This document shows, in pieces, positions 1 to 12,467 of a stretch of 64,000 bases of DNA (the stretch's first letter is position 1; each line of letters begins with the position of its first letter). Source of the DNA: Aldrovandia affinis (Eukaryota; Chordata; Actinopteri; Notacanthiformes; Halosauridae); contig JAINUG010000147.1 of assembly GCA_029706075.1 (NCBI GenBank), forward strand, positions 1,439,145 to 1,503,144. The letters are read 5' to 3'. The position numbers and the translations under genes are program-made. The notes beneath the pieces were generated by a model. That model was not told the DNA's origin, made no database searches, and was given only the letters and a program-made list of their open reading frames with translations.

Positions 1-436
1 GAGTATAGCAATCAGTGCATATAGGAGGTGACTTTAATAAGCAGTTTCTAAATACTGGCAGAAAGAAGTTAATGATGCTCCAGTGTTGTCAGAAGACCCC
101 ATCGTGGGGTTTGCATTTCTACATTTCTTACTTCCGGAGTAGTCCAGGCAAGTCCAGGGAAAGCTATGCCCATAACAGAGCAGTCAATGGAGGATAATGA
201 TATATAAGGATATAATCGTGCCTGAACCTGGTGATTGCAATATGATATATGCGATAGACCCAAACAAATGCACTTTGAGCAGATGCACACATTTGCTATT
301 TCACACGATACTCAGAAAAGACAGAGCTGTGCATGATTGATTCATTTTTTCATTTGAGCCCAAAATGTGTGATGAGAAAGTGTGGTGTCTGACTCGCTGG
401 GGCATGGCAAACTAACAGTGGACTTGGCTCCTGTAG

Positions 437-3400
437 CGTGTGAGAAAGAGGCCGGCTCCTCGATGTGGATTTACGTGTTCCTGGGAAACATGCTGCGGGG
501 GATTGGAGAGACCCCCGCAATGCCTTTGGGCGTGTCCTATCTGGACGACTTCGCCAGGGAGGAGAACACCGCCTTTTACCTCGGTGAGTGGGGGAAACGG
601 CGTTTCACACGGGGGGAGTGAAAAACATTGTTTGACAGGTGGAGAGACACATGACATTCATGTTGTAATTTCCCTGATAAACAGTGGTGGACAAAGTAAA
701 AATACTTTTACTTTATTTTTATTCATTACCATACTTAAGTACATTTTTCAATTATCTGTGCTTACTTAAGTATTTCCATTTTTACTTTTACTTTTACTTT
801 CAACAACAAATATTCCCACACAACATGGGAAGCAATGTACGACTTTTTACTACTGGAGTAATAGTTTATCTGGGTATCTCTACTTTTACTCAAGTAAAGG
901 ATTTGTGTACTTTGTCCACCACTGCTGATAAACAAAAACTGTCTGAATTGTCTGTCAAGAGTGTCTACAGTGCTTGTCCTCCGTTGAATACATTTGTGTT
1001 GCGATTTCTGTCTTTTCTGTGTACAGCCTTTTATATACAGCATCACACTCGATCTACAGTAACGCAATGTAAACCGCTCCACAGTGATGTAACATGTCAT
1101 CTCTCCCCTGCAGCCTGTATACAGACCGTGGGCATTATAGGACCCATGTTTGGGTTTCTCCTTGGCTCCTTCGCTGCCAAAATCTACGTGGACATCGGCG
1201 CAGTGGATTTAGGTAACTGACTCTCCTGCCATACACCAGGCAGGCTCTAAGAACACTAGATAATTATTGTGACACCGAAACATCGTTGTCCGATTGTGCA
1301 TTGTTTTGACATTCTGGCATAGTAATTGTTACAATGCATCAGAGTATTGGTATTGTTACGATTAAAATATGAGATTACTTGCTTTAAGAAATATTTCTGA
1401 TTAAGGGTGATTGAGAATCGATGGGCCGATCCTGATGCCCAATAATTCTCCAGCATCATCTGCCGATTCCAGCGTTTAAAAGGTTTTGTTTTGCATGCAA
1501 AGTGTGTCGCCACACAGATAGGCCTGCGTGTGGACAACTACAAGCAAATTGATCAGACCTTATGTTAATGTCTTGTAAATGAGGAAAATCTATGTGATCA
1601 AATCAATTGACTTTTTGAGTCTGTGTTATTCAAGCCTTAAGTTTTCAAACAGTCATAGTGCAGGACAGTGCAATCCCGCATATGCAACCCCCTATGGTGT
1701 TGGTGAACACAGGTCATGCTTTTTTAAGCCCATATTAAGCCAGTAGATCGGCCACCTTTACTCTCAGTCAGTATAGGTTTTCTTTGAACGAATGCTCCAC
1801 TCCCCACTTTTTGAATGTGGTTTTTATTTGGCTTTGATTGACCCCAGTGACTGTTCCGTTACTGTAGATTGTGTTCTGAGAGGTCAGCTGTTTGCTTTGC
1901 AGTTTGCGATGTTTGCATCATGTTCAAGACCAAAGTTCATCACTGTCCTCTCGTCGGATTTAGATTTGAGGTTTCTAGATTTCACAACCTTGGGATTTTT
2001 CATATTGATATTCCTTCAAAAGACACAATTGACAACCTACACAAAAGCAAAAATCAACAGGCTGCTTTGGGGGAAAAAAGGTGTAAATACTGCTTCCCTT
2101 AGTAACGATAAGGGACTTCAGCAGGCTATTGCAGTGTATATAAAAAGAAATCCAACGGTGACAGTGTAAACATATGGTGAAATACACGGCGCGGCTACAG
2201 AAGTGACCAGTCAGTTTAACAGCCAAACGATGCATGGCATGCAAGAGAGATTGCAATGAAATTACTGTGCCTAGGTTTGCACTGCCTTGTGGCTTTAATG
2301 TTTATTTTTAATATTTATAATTATATTTACAATACTATAAAATGTACAATTTTACTTCAATAACATTTCCAAATGGTGGTCTTTGGGATTATGTCTTTAT
2401 TTAGCTAGGTAGTTATATATCTATCACATCACCACCTAGCTGTATTTTATATCATTCCAAGACACAGTAATCGAAATAAATAGAGGGTATAATTGGCTTC
2501 TAAATTGGGGAGAAAAACTGGGGGAAATCTGAAACAAGTTAAAAAAAAAATGTTTTTTTAAATAAATAAAAAGTATGACTGGGTAAATCTGCTGCGGTAC
2601 ATGAAGTTCCATTCACACTGTATTGAGAGAACACACCCGATAGAGAGATTGTACATCGCCACCTCTCTCTGCTCCCTGCAGACACTGTGACCATCAACCA
2701 CAAGGACTCACGCTGGGTCGGGGCCTGGTGGCTGGGCTTCCTGGTAACTGGAGCCGTGATGCTCCTGGCCGGGATTCCATTCTGGTTCCTGCCCAAGTCT
2801 CTCCCGAAGCAGAGAAAGCAGGTGACCCAGAGCACCGAGGACAAAGCGCACGAGCTTGACACCTTCATCCCAGAGAGTTCCGCTCCCTCCGAGACGCCGG
2901 GCCCTGTTACGTTCTCGGAGCTTGCTAAAGGTACCATGGGTTTTCTCTTGCTGTTTGTTACACATTCACCTCATGTTATACATTCACCCCATTACATGGT
3001 TTTAGCTTAGCAGATCAAAACAGCCACAGTATTTCTTTACTACTTTAACCAGTCAACCATTATTTGCAGATCTTTGTACTATTGTTTTTCCCCCTTGACT
3101 GGCTGTCCCAAGGAACACAGCTACTGTACTTGCCTTGGGTAAGAGCCAAAATGCAGCTATTAGCTGTTGTGACCAGAGTCCGTTTTTCCTTGCCTGTTGC
3201 GTCACCAGAAGAGAGCTATATGAAATAGCACGTTTGTATTTGTTTAACCCCGCACTGTAAACCAGTGTTCCCTGTAACACAGATCTGCATAGACGCAGGT
3301 ATGCACTGAAGAAGGTTGTTTGACTGAAACGTTTGCACTTGCACACCATTGCGGGTTGCATACCGTAGAACAGCGTTGAGTATTAGACATTCCGCTGCTC

Positions 3401-6400
3401 TAGTGACTCGAGGGGCAGCGGTTCCAATCCCTGCAAAAAACGAAGTAATATGTAAAATATAAAATGCATAGAGGTAGTGTAATGGTTAGAGTATTTGGGA
3501 AATAGTGTTACTGTGAGGGTTTATGTCTGCAAAGTATGTTACTGAGTAATGAATAATGTACACAATGGACTAAACATAATGTTACTGTTTGTGTGTACTG
3601 AATGCAATGTTACTGCTAGGCCTATTGTGCAATGAACAAAATTTGCTAATCGACCGTTTGCTACTTGAAAATGTGGATTATTTTTTTGGTGTTGGCTAGG
3701 CAAGTAGTGTAGGTGGGGGCTGGAGGCCTTGCCACAGACAGGGTCTCAAGAGTTCAGTACAGTTGCAGTATTGGTCATAAAAAAATAAAGATGAAGGCAC
3801 AGATTGAAAGAAACATAAAAAAGAATCCTCTTGCTGCAAGAATATTCTGAAAATAGTTTCTGTTGACCTACAAAGATAAGAGGATCAAAACAAAGGAGAA
3901 CAGCTTAAATACAGCCTTTTCAGTGTGTATTGTATGTACTTTTCAGCACATTAAATGCTTGTATTGACATGTTATGTACCTTGAATTTTTGTATTTCTTG
4001 TGTGGCTTTCAGCACTTACTACATTAATTTTTTTAAATATTTTCTAGATTTTCTGCCATCGTTGAAGAGGCTCTTTAGCAACATCGTTTTTGTGCTGATA
4101 GTAATCACCTCACTTGTGCAAGTTAACGGCTTCATCGGAATGATCACCTTTAAACCGAAATTCATGGAGCAAGTCTATGGCCAGTCTCCTTCCAAGGCCA
4201 TCTTCTTAATAGGTTTGTTATCTCTTATCGCTGTTTAATGAGTACTCACATGCAACAGCGCATTAATAGATTGCCCTCTTGTTTTGAGCCTTGAAGTTAG
4301 CCATCATTGCAAAATTGCATCTATCAGAGATAATAAGCTAATCATGGAAGAAGAGGGGGCCGTTTGCTGTGGGTTGTGCAATATTTGCGCGGAAAAGAGA
4401 AAGAAAAGACTTGAGGGTGTGTGTGCTGTATGTTGTTGATTTTGCAATCCAGCCTAAACACTGATCACAGCTGCATCACACAGTGTAAGTGATTTAGGGG
4501 AATCAAATATTTAAGCACTGTCACACGCCACGTGACAAACCCTGGATGGGAACAGAGCAGACTGGAGACACGGAGTGGAGTTTGTCACGTGGCGTGTGAC
4601 AATTTGGTGCTGAAACCCGGGACAGAGCAGCACCCCTCTTGGCTGTCATGGGGATTCCCCCCACCTCGGTCGAGCGACTGAAAAGCCGCAAGATCGGGGT
4701 GGTGAAGCCGGAGGGGAAGAAGCTGGAGTGGCCGAGTCCAGTGAGGACACCGCCCTATAGCCTGGTGCAGGGGGGAGAAGGCTCTGGCCCTGAGGGCTGT
4801 GTGAAGCCAAAGGGTAGAGTGCTTTGTAACCCAGAGGCATGCAGGAGGGGGTGTCCAAGACCGAATGGGCTCGGGCCACATTCTGGTGGTGGAGTGTGGA
4901 GGACGTCGGTCTCGGCCACGTCTTTTCCTTCCTTGTTCCAGCCACCTACTGAAGAGAGCAGAGCAGAGCAGTTTTAAAGCACACCGATGTGATTAGTAAA
5001 CACAAGACCGGTGTGTGCGTTGGCTGCTCTGCCAGTAGGCGTGGCCGCTAATCGCCCTGATCAGCTGCCGAGACCGACGCCTTCCACATACATTTTTCTG
5101 TGAAATGTATTCTGTTGGCAGGCAAATCTGGGGATCTTTTACATCGAATCAGTGCATCTATGAGAAATTAAATAGACATTAATTTGGTACAGCCAAACCA
5201 ACTAACCTGGTACTGAGCACAACACATTGAATGTTCAAACATGATCTTGTCTCAATAACTATTAAAAGTAGAGCTATGACTCACTTTACCATATCTTTAC
5301 AATAGACGAAATCAGCGACTACAGATTTACCATCTCCCCGTTTACTTCTGTTCTATATTCACAACAGGTTTGCCATCTCTCTATATCTTTAAATATCTAT
5401 ATGCCGAAGTGCCCTTGAGCAAGGCACTGAACCCCTAACTGCTCCAGGGGCGCCGTACTATGGCTGACCCTGCGCTCTGACCTCTCTGATGGAATACATA
5501 TGTATAGTGGTCTATGTGTGTGTGTATCTAGGAGAGATATGTGAAAAGACAAATTCCAATTACCTTGTGTAACATGACAATAAAGTATATTCTATTCTAT
5601 TCTATATCTCTGCCGCAGAGAGTGGGCATCATATACGTATTCAAATATTGAATATATTGTGGTATGATCGACAAGGGTTGATTTTGGATGCTTATTATAA
5701 AAACTACTTCTTTTGGATGTTCATTTATAAAATGCTTATTGTCGAAATAAGGCATACTGAGTTCAGCCATAGCCATTGTCATCATGTCCTAACCGCCATT
5801 ATGGATCTAACTATGGGCATCTCCCTGCCAGGCATTATGAATCTACCCATGCTTGTGTCTTTCCAGGTGTTATGAGTCTACCTGCGGTGGCCCTAGGGAT
5901 CATCACCGGAGGGTTTGTGATGAAGAAGTTCAAACTGACTGTTCTCGGGGCTGCGAGGATGTCCATCAGTGCCTCTATTATCTCCTTCTTCGACCCTTCT
6001 TACCCAATACTTTCTGCAGTGTGAGAACGCACAGGTGGCTGGTCTAACCGTGACCTACCAGGGGTAAATAGTGTAATGTGCACCACAATGCCATTCTCAT
6101 CTAAGTAACGATTAGTCAGTTATTTACCTGCTGGCCATTAGTTCATATAACTAATATATAAAGTGTATTACCTGACAAATACTATAAATCGGGGGTAGTC
6201 AAATCCAGGCCTCGAGGTGCAGTGTCTGCAGATATTTGCTCCAACCATGCAGTACACCAGGTGGTGTAGTGCGTGGTTGGAGCAAATACCTGCAGACCTC
6301 GAGGCCTGGATTTGAATACCCCTGCTATAAATAAATAGTATAATATTTCACTGTATGTTTTACTACAGTTCAACATATTTTTTTGACGATACATAAATGA

Positions 6401-9264
6401 CCACTGGTAAATATTTATTTCCATTTGCCGTTGGTAATACCGGTAATTGCTAATTGGTTATTGTTAATAATTTTGTCAGAATTGGCCACTGCTCCACACC
6501 GATGTCCCTTGGCTCCCAGATTCTCACGGCAGATGATTCTTTTTCTCTCAGGTTAAAGGAAGTGTCGTACCAGCAGGAGAGCCTGCTGTCCCAGTGCAAC
6601 ACGGGATGCTCATGTTCACTGAAGCACTGGGACCCTGTGTGCTCCGCCAGTGGCATTACGTATGCCTCCCCCTGCCTTGCCGGGTGCCAAGGCTCTAGCG
6701 GTGGGGGGAAGAGCATGGTGAGTTTTGTTATCTGTTAACAGCTTTACAATGAGGGTATACAACCTCTTCACAAGAGAAAACATGTTCGTATAGATGTATC
6801 CTGAGGTTCACTGCACCAAACACATTGCTGCCCTGACCACTTGTCCACACGGCAACCCTGACCGCTGCTCCACAATGTTGCCCAGCCCTGTTTGATTAAT
6901 AATGTTTGTTCCGGGGGATGGCGGATAGCATAGCGGTCTAACGCACCCGTATCTTGGCTGGTCCAATACGGTGTGCGCTGCCTATCAGGGACGCGGTTCG
7001 AAGCCTGTCTCTGCCAGACCGGACCTGATTGTCAGCCCCGATCGGGGGCGGCGTTTGGCTGTCCGCCCCAGGGGGAAGGGGGAGGGTGTGCCAGCACGAG
7101 TTCATCGAGGAGCAGGAAGGGCGTCCCTGGTCAGTGGTGGCGGATCTACCGGCCCGGAAACAATTACCCGGAGTTACCCGGAGGATGGGCGGCGGACTCG
7201 TGGGGGAGGGTGAATTGAGATAAATAGAGGGTATAATTGGAAACCAAATTTGGAGAAAAGTTAAAAAAATAAAAATAATAATAATGTTTGTTCCTGCTTT
7301 CTGCAGATTTTCTTTGTTTGATTAATCATGTCTGTTCCGTTCTGTCTTTATTTCCTTGTTCTTCAGGTCTTCCACAACTGCAGCTGTGTGGAGACATGGC
7401 CTTTGCCCTCTGCCAACTCCTCGACGATCTTGGGACAGTGTCCCCGGCTGGCAGACTGTGACAGCATGTTCAAATACTACATGGCAGTGTCGGTAATTGG
7501 CGCTTTCACATCTGCCTGTGGGGCCGCGCCCGGATACATCATCCTACTCAGGTGTGGGTGGCCAGAACTCTGGAACTGGACTCAAGTTTTTTTATGGAAT
7601 TATCAGCCACATAAAGGGGACTCACCCACATAAATGTAACTTTAAAAAAAAAAAGTTTTATTTTTAACTGATATTGCTAATACAGTGTCTCTTCTCCCCA
7701 TATTGAGTTTACTTTTATGAGTCGGGATGTGCTATCTCAGTATTTTTACTCCGTGTTGTACTCAGGTCAATACCACCGGACCTTAAGGCTCTGGCCCTTG
7801 GCATGCACATCCTGATCGTCAGAACCTTGGGTAAGAACTCGTAGAGAAACAGATTTAACATTACAATCAGATTTGATCAAATGTCGTGAACCTTAATTCT
7901 CCCGACGCGGGTGATTCTTCGTTCGTTTTGTTGCCAGTGCTTTGTGTCGTGATGTTTACTGTTTGAGAATGTCTCGTAGGTGGAATTCCTCCCCCGATAT
8001 ATTTTGGGGCACTGATTGACAGGACGTGCCTGAAGTGGGGCTCAAAACGATGTGGTGGCCAAGGGGCCTGTAGACTCTACGACTCCAGCGCGTTCAGGTA
8101 AGTGTTGGCCTTTATGCCTCTTCCTCAGTATTAACCCTGTGCTATACGGGGCTGGTAGTGGTTTTTAATAAACCCTGTCTTCCATGGGACTGGTTGAACA
8201 GTAAAGCTTCTTAGATACAACTGTCTCAGAAATGGAGACCCTTCAGAACTATGAAAGGTTCTTGCATTTGAAAGTGAAGTCCAAATACACCAATTTAAAG
8301 AATTTGAATGCGTTATTGATTGATAGTTACATTACTGTCATCCTATTTAGATTTTTTTTTAAATAGGCTAGGATATTTTGCAAGGAGAAACCTTAGAATT
8401 AATCATTAAACAAACCAGGGGTAATCAGTATCTCTCTTTTTTTCTATGTCGACTGTCAGAACGATGTATTTTCATTTCAGTGGCCTGCTATTTGGGTCTT
8501 GTTTTGTGAACGGTTGGATTATGTTCTCGCCTGTTTATTTTCCCACATCGTGTTCTTTAGCGATCGTGCTAAGGCATGCCTCTTTGCCAAGTGATAATTT
8601 GAAGTGTAATGCATTTCTGTCTAATGCTTGCAGTGTAGTGTAACGGTTAGGGAGTTGGGCTTGTAAATCAGAGGTTGCAGGTTCAATTCACAGGTGGGGC
8701 ACTGCTGTTGTACCCTTGAGCAAGGTACTTAACCTGAATTGCTTTAGTAAAAATATCCAGCTGTATAAATGGATTGTATGTAAAAAATGTATACTGTGTA
8801 AGTCTCTCTGGATAAGAGCGTCTGCTAAATGGCTAAAATGTAAATGTAAATGTTTTATCAGTGATGATAAAGAGCTCGATATTGATAGCGTTACTTAATT
8901 TACACTACTTCCACTTCCATACCCGTTTGCTTCATCAGTCAGTTTGTAACTCTGAGGTTCTGAGGTTCGTAGCACTGAATAAACCCTGTGGTTTGCAGTG
9001 CAGATTTGAACACCTTCTGATCTGTGTCTCGGCAGAGTTACATTTCTTGGCCTTGTCTACGGTCTGTACAGCATGTCCTACCTGCTGTGGGCTGTTCTGT
9101 ACACCATGATGGTCAGAAAATACAAGAAGCTCGCTCTGCGGGACCAAGCCAAAACGTGTGGACAGGAGGGGGCCGCAGTGAACAATGCAAATGGAAATAC
9201 TCTGTCTGAAGAAAATCTCAAGAATGAGAAAGAGCAGGAGCAGGAGAAGGAGTGCACCATATGA
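437..9264 (+). CDS. slco1: OATP1-type organic anion transporter, copy 1 (5' exons outside window, frame broken)
   Basis: Coding exons read: 437-583, 1114-1212, 2682-2930, 4048-4212, 5867-6063, 6552-6717, 7367-7551, 7766-7830, 7980-8097 and 9036-9264 (stop TGA). All have AG/GT borders. The family consists of 12-helix plasma-membrane carriers for bile salts, thyroid hormones and other organic anions. Visible hallmarks are the helix 4 block [18 protein letters not shown], the OATP signature [13 protein letters not shown] before helix 6, and the Kazal-like extracellular loop in exon 6552-6717 ([26 protein letters not shown]), continued by FHNCSC. The C-terminal tail is Lys/Glu-rich. About 539 codons are present, starting near helix 4; helices 1-3 must lie upstream. 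The exon at 5867 is 197 bp against 196 bp in copy 2, and its extra base brings a stop at 6022. So this is either a pseudogene or an assembly error. All other exons are open. The subtype (1C1-like or a fish-specific member) is not resolved. Confidence 0.9.
682..924. mobile_element. hAT-type MITE, 243 bp
   Basis: The terminal inverted repeats are CAGTGGTGGACAAAGTA at the left and its complement ending in CCACCACTG at the right. The flanks carry an exact 8-bp target duplication CTGATAAA (674-681 and 925-932). The interior is full of short TACTTTTACT runs and has no coding capacity. It lies in an intron of SLCO1 copy 1. Confidence 0.92.
2468..2555 (+). mobile_element. Isolated SINE tail
   Basis: Only the common tail is present (aaatagagggtataattggc plus an A-rich end), without a head. 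It lies 130 bp before an exon of SLCO1 copy 1. Confidence 0.65.
4519..5100 (+). mobile_element. Probable LTR retroelement fragment with primer-site-like sequence
   Basis: A perfect 22-nt inverted repeat (4519-4540 and 4580-4601, core CACGCCACGTGAC) precedes tttggtgctgaaacccggga (4603-4622), which looks like a retroelement primer-binding site at an LTR edge. A short frame (4639-4977) follows, with no recognisable gag motif. The end (4930-5095) recurs diverged at 26690-26840. It lies in an intron of SLCO1 copy 1. Confidence 0.5.
5867..6063 (+). pseudogene. Frame-broken exon of SLCO1 copy 1 (helix 8 to loop 9)
   Basis: The exon opens in frame as [17 protein letters not shown] and runs through [14 protein letters not shown]. 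It then loses register after ISFF near 5992 and hits TGA at 6022-6024. Dropping one base near 5992 restores the conserved end, [15 protein letters not shown], before the donor at 6064. The paralogous exon 26162-26357 is exactly one base shorter and fully open. This is therefore a one-base insertion in this copy, or a sequencing error. Confidence 0.8.
6190..6324. mobile_element. hAT-type fold-back MITE, 135 bp
   Basis: Two long arms (about 6190-6247 and 6275-6324) share TCAAATCCAGGCCTCGAGG and GGAGCAAATA-type blocks in inverted order. The 8-bp target duplication is CTATAAAT (6182-6189 and 6325-6332). The ends resemble CAGGGGTA-type hAT termini. It lies in an intron of SLCO1 copy 1. Confidence 0.88.
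6913..7278 (+). mobile_element. tRNA-headed SINE, type 1, full length
   Basis: The head gcatagcggtctaacgcacc with a B-box-like ggttcgaagcc is followed by a GC-rich body, then the tail gagggtataattgg and an A-rich end. A 16-bp target duplication taataatgtttgttcc flanks it (6897-6912 and 7279-7294). It lies 88 bp before an exon of SLCO1 copy 1. Confidence 0.9.
8629..8852 (+). mobile_element. tRNA-derived SINE, type 3
   Basis: The head gtgtagtgtaacggttaggg and B-box ggttcaattcac are followed by gagcaaggtacttaacctga, and the copy ends in the LINE-like tail gataagagcgtctgctaaat. It lies in the last intron of SLCO1 copy 1. Confidence 0.85.
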
Positions 9265-9267
9265 GAC

Positions 9268-9370
9268 ATGCTGTACCCACTGTGGCTATACCCTCCCACA
9301 TTTAAACTGTACCCACTGTGGCTATACCCTCCCACATTTAAACTGTACCACTGTTACTATACCCTACCAA
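9268..9370. repeat. 36-bp tandem repeat after SLCO1 copy 1 stop
   Basis: Two near-identical units of tgtacccactgtggctatac plus cctcccacatttaaac are followed by decayed units to about 9500, in the presumed 3' UTR. Confidence 0.8.
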
Positions 9371-9854
9371 ATGTACACTGTGCTCACGGTCACTATATCT
9401 TTCCACCCTTAAATAGTACACACTGTTAGTCTACTATACCAGCTGTGTGTTGCTATACTCCTCTGACCCTTAAACTGTTACTATACCTTTCCACCTTTAC
9501 AGTCACTGTTCCTTCTAATAGTCACCCTATATCCCCGCACTATCCCTCTCCACATTCTCCAAAGGCCTAATTGTGCCTCTTAATTCCCAGATGATGCTGC
9601 TCATTTGGAATAATGAAATACTCTGCTGCTACATCAGTGATCTGAACAACTTCTGTTCCAGGAGTTCTATCTTTGTCATGGGTGTCCAGTCTGTTGAGGG
9701 GTGAGAGCCCTGATTTGTGATTCTGTTGCCGTGTGGCTCGCACGGAGCCAGTGGAAGTGTGTCTCTTATTTATTGGCCCTTCTCTCTCCTCAAGATTTTA
9801 AGATATCCTTTTAAAGTTTTTTTAAAGCTTATTATCCTTCAAAGAAGGATATAT

Positions 9855-10135
9855 GGGGGCCTCCCGGGTGGCGTAACGGTAAGGGTGTCCGACTGGGATG
9901 CGTGTTGCCCACTGCAGCTGCAGTCGACTGCGTCAGTCTGGCCCTGACTGGGAGTGGAGAGGGAGAGCCGGCACAAGCTCACTGAGGAACGGTAAGGTGA
10001 CCATTGTCTCAAGGTATTCGTTTGTCCCATGGGGGCGGGCAGCAAGTTCGTGGGGGAGGGTGAAATCCAATGAAATAGAGGGTATAATTGGCCACTTAAT
10101 TGGGAGAAAAACAGGGAAAGAACAGGGAAGAAACA
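9855..10135 (+). mobile_element. tRNA-headed SINE, type 2
   Basis: The head gcctcccgggtggcgtaacg is followed by a body and the tail aaatagagggtataattggc. It is downstream of SLCO1 copy 1 and may lie within its 3' UTR. Confidence 0.8.
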
Positions 10136-10399
10136 ATTTTTTTATTTTATTTTTATAAAAAAAAGGATATATGTCTCCACAGCTCAGCATAAACAATACA
10201 AAGTAAGCCAAGTGAATTGCAAAAAAAAGGCCTCAGAGAAGTTTCAGTATCTGCCTTTGATCTGGGTCCACTTGACCATTTCTCTTTCTCTTCCACACAT
10301 GGTCTTCCACAATGCACACCGTGCTTCTTCTGGAGCCTTCGGTACAATGTCACACTGTTACTCATAGTGATTTTTTTTTATTAACAACAGTTAGTTTGT

Positions 10400-11200
10400 A
10401 TATGAACCATTTATAGTGTAAAATGATTATGTTCCTTGTGTCATATGGATATGCAGCAATGGTTGTATGGCAATGTCTGGTTTACAGTGATATTTGTAAG
10501 GATGAAAAAAGAGTATTTTATATGTTTTAAGTTAGAAAAATGTTGTGCTTTTAACAGCTTCTGATAGTAACCCTCCACATTCTCGCTGTCCCTTTTCAAG
10601 GTCCATGAATTCTTAATACAAAATTCCAAGGTCAACATCACATCATATTGAGCTAACTCCTTTCCCCTTTTATCTTTGTTTTACATTGTTAGAAAAAAAT
10701 CATTATGAGGTTTATGTGAATTGCAAGTTTGATTGAAGAGATTATGATATTAAAATATTGAAGATATTTTGTTTCACCAGTTTATAATAACAGGATAGGT
10801 CATTTTGAATAAATGATCGTAATGTCTGGATTTTTATGACAAGCTTTTTACATTGTGTTTTATTCTTTACAGAGCTGATATATTGGATGGTACACTTTGA
10901 ACTGTACTTAATATGAACAATGATTTTAATAATGATGGTGATAATAAAAAACAAGTCCTTGTGCTTTATCCACAACGATGAGGATTTTAACATTTTGGAG
11001 TATTTTTTTCCTCACTGTGGTAAATGTTTGCAATGGCCTGTATCCGGGTGAAGCTAGTTCAATCCTCCACCAATCTTGTAGCAGGAGCAGTACTCAATCC
11101 CAACACTAGGTGGTGATTTACTGTATATTCACAAATGACTCAAGCACTCATAGCTCTTGCTCTTTGGTATTGATTATTTCAAATACATACATTGGAATTC
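10400..11200. repeat. Duplicated segment, left copy
   Basis: Blocks such as tatatgaaccatttatagtg, gttcaatcctccaccaatct and tttactgtatattcacaaat recur in the same order at 12455-12790. The LINE fragment lies between the two copies. It is downstream of SLCO1 copy 1. Confidence 0.75.
10808..10813 (+). terminator. Candidate polyadenylation signal of SLCO1 copy 1
   Basis: AATAAA lies about 1.5 kb after the stop at 9264. It is a candidate only, because a SINE (9855-10135) and repeats lie between and the true 3' end cannot be seen from sequence. Confidence 0.3.
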
Positions 11201-11235
11201 CATCCAGGTTCAATACAGTATAAAAACACGTATTC

Positions 11236-12467
11236 AATCAATCAATCAATCTTTATTTTTGTATAGCGCCATTTACAAACGGGTTGTCACACAGTGCTTC
11301 ACAATTTACATTTTCCAGAGGGAATTAAAAAAACAGAAAACCATTAGAGCCAATGTGGGAAACTGGAAAATGATTCCCTGACCCCTTAAAAGGCGGTCGA
11401 GACGAATTCATGGAAAATGGTGGGATACAGAGAAAAATAAATAGTCCTTGAGGCTTAAGAGACCACCGGAAGGGCATTCTTTGGCATCCTATGTGTAGGG
11501 GTGGGGTGGACCTCATCCCTCCAGATACCAGGGCAGGGCGGCGGATGGAACCAGCAGCTAGGGTCCGGGCCAGCGGCATCTGGCTAACACATGGCAGGGG
11601 TGGGGGGTTGACTCTGGGCAGTTGGGTACTGGACCGATGGAAATCCCCTGGGACTAGGCTTGGCAAGTGAGCTCCGGGCAGGTGCCACGAAGCCGGGGAG
11701 AAAAGAGGAAAGGTGCAATTACGACTATGATAAATATCACACCGGATCGGGGGAGAGAGTAGAGTGATAACAACACTTTTGCACCAGCAGAAGTAATCTA
11801 GGGCAGCATAACTAATTAGGTGAGTGGCACAGGGAGCACGCAGCCATGAGGGCACTCAGAGACCATCCCACCACATCATCAGCAGTCCTGATAGGGGCGG
11901 ATCATCACTTATGATTGGTGACAGTAAGGATAGCTCATTGCACCAGAAGGCTCTATTGCTACGCCCCCTCCACATCTGCACCTAATGACTATAAGAGAGA
12001 CTAAAGAGATGTGTTTTTAACCTAGACTTGAAAATTGAGACTGTGTCTGACTCCTTCACAGAGACGGGTAGACCGTTCCACAGTAAAGGAGCTCTATAGG
12101 AGAAAGCTCTGCCACCTGTTGTATTTTTTGATATTCTAGGGACTACCAAGTTGCCTGCATCTTGTGAACAAAGCGAACATGGGGGATTGTAGGGATGAAG
12201 TAAATCAGTCAAGTAAGAAGGTGCAAGTCCATGAAAAACCTTATAGATTAAAAGGAGTACCTTATAGTCTACACGATAGTTTATAGGAAGCCAGTGAAGT
12301 GACGCTAACACAGGACTAATGTGCTCATACTTCTTTGTTCTAGTCAGGATCCTTGCAGCAGCATTCTGTATGAGTTGTAGGCTCCTGAGTGAGGTATTGG
12401 AACAGCCAGACAGTAATGCATTGCAATAATCTAATCTAGATGTATCAAAGGCATATATATGAACCAT
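11236..12467 (-). mobile_element. LINE fragment (L2/Rex1-like): reverse transcriptase C-terminus plus 3' UTR
   Basis: On minus, 12467-11982 is an uninterrupted 161-codon frame with the C-terminal region of non-LTR retrotransposon ORF2: DYCNALLSGC, IQNAAARILTRTKKYEHISP, LHWLPINYRVDYKVLLLIYK, APLLWNGLP and FKSRLKTHLF. The remaining sequence down to the (AATC)n tail at 11236 is its 3' UTR. The 5' end is truncated. The same duplicated host sequence flanks both sides (see the repeat entries at 10400 and 12455). Confidence 0.85.

Noticed and set aside
684-1220. 178-codon plus-strand open frame
   Set aside because: It runs through a MITE and an intron and only joins a real exon at 1114.
6913-7000. 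tRNA gene
   Set aside because: The box A/B-like motifs belong to SINE heads with SINE bodies, tails and target duplications; no cloverleaf was found.
437-9264. SLCO1 copy 1 as a processed pseudogene
   Set aside because: All introns and splice sites are present, so retrocopying is excluded.
11325-11855. 176-codon minus-strand open frame
   Set aside because: It lies in the 3' UTR of the LINE fragment and has no conserved motif.
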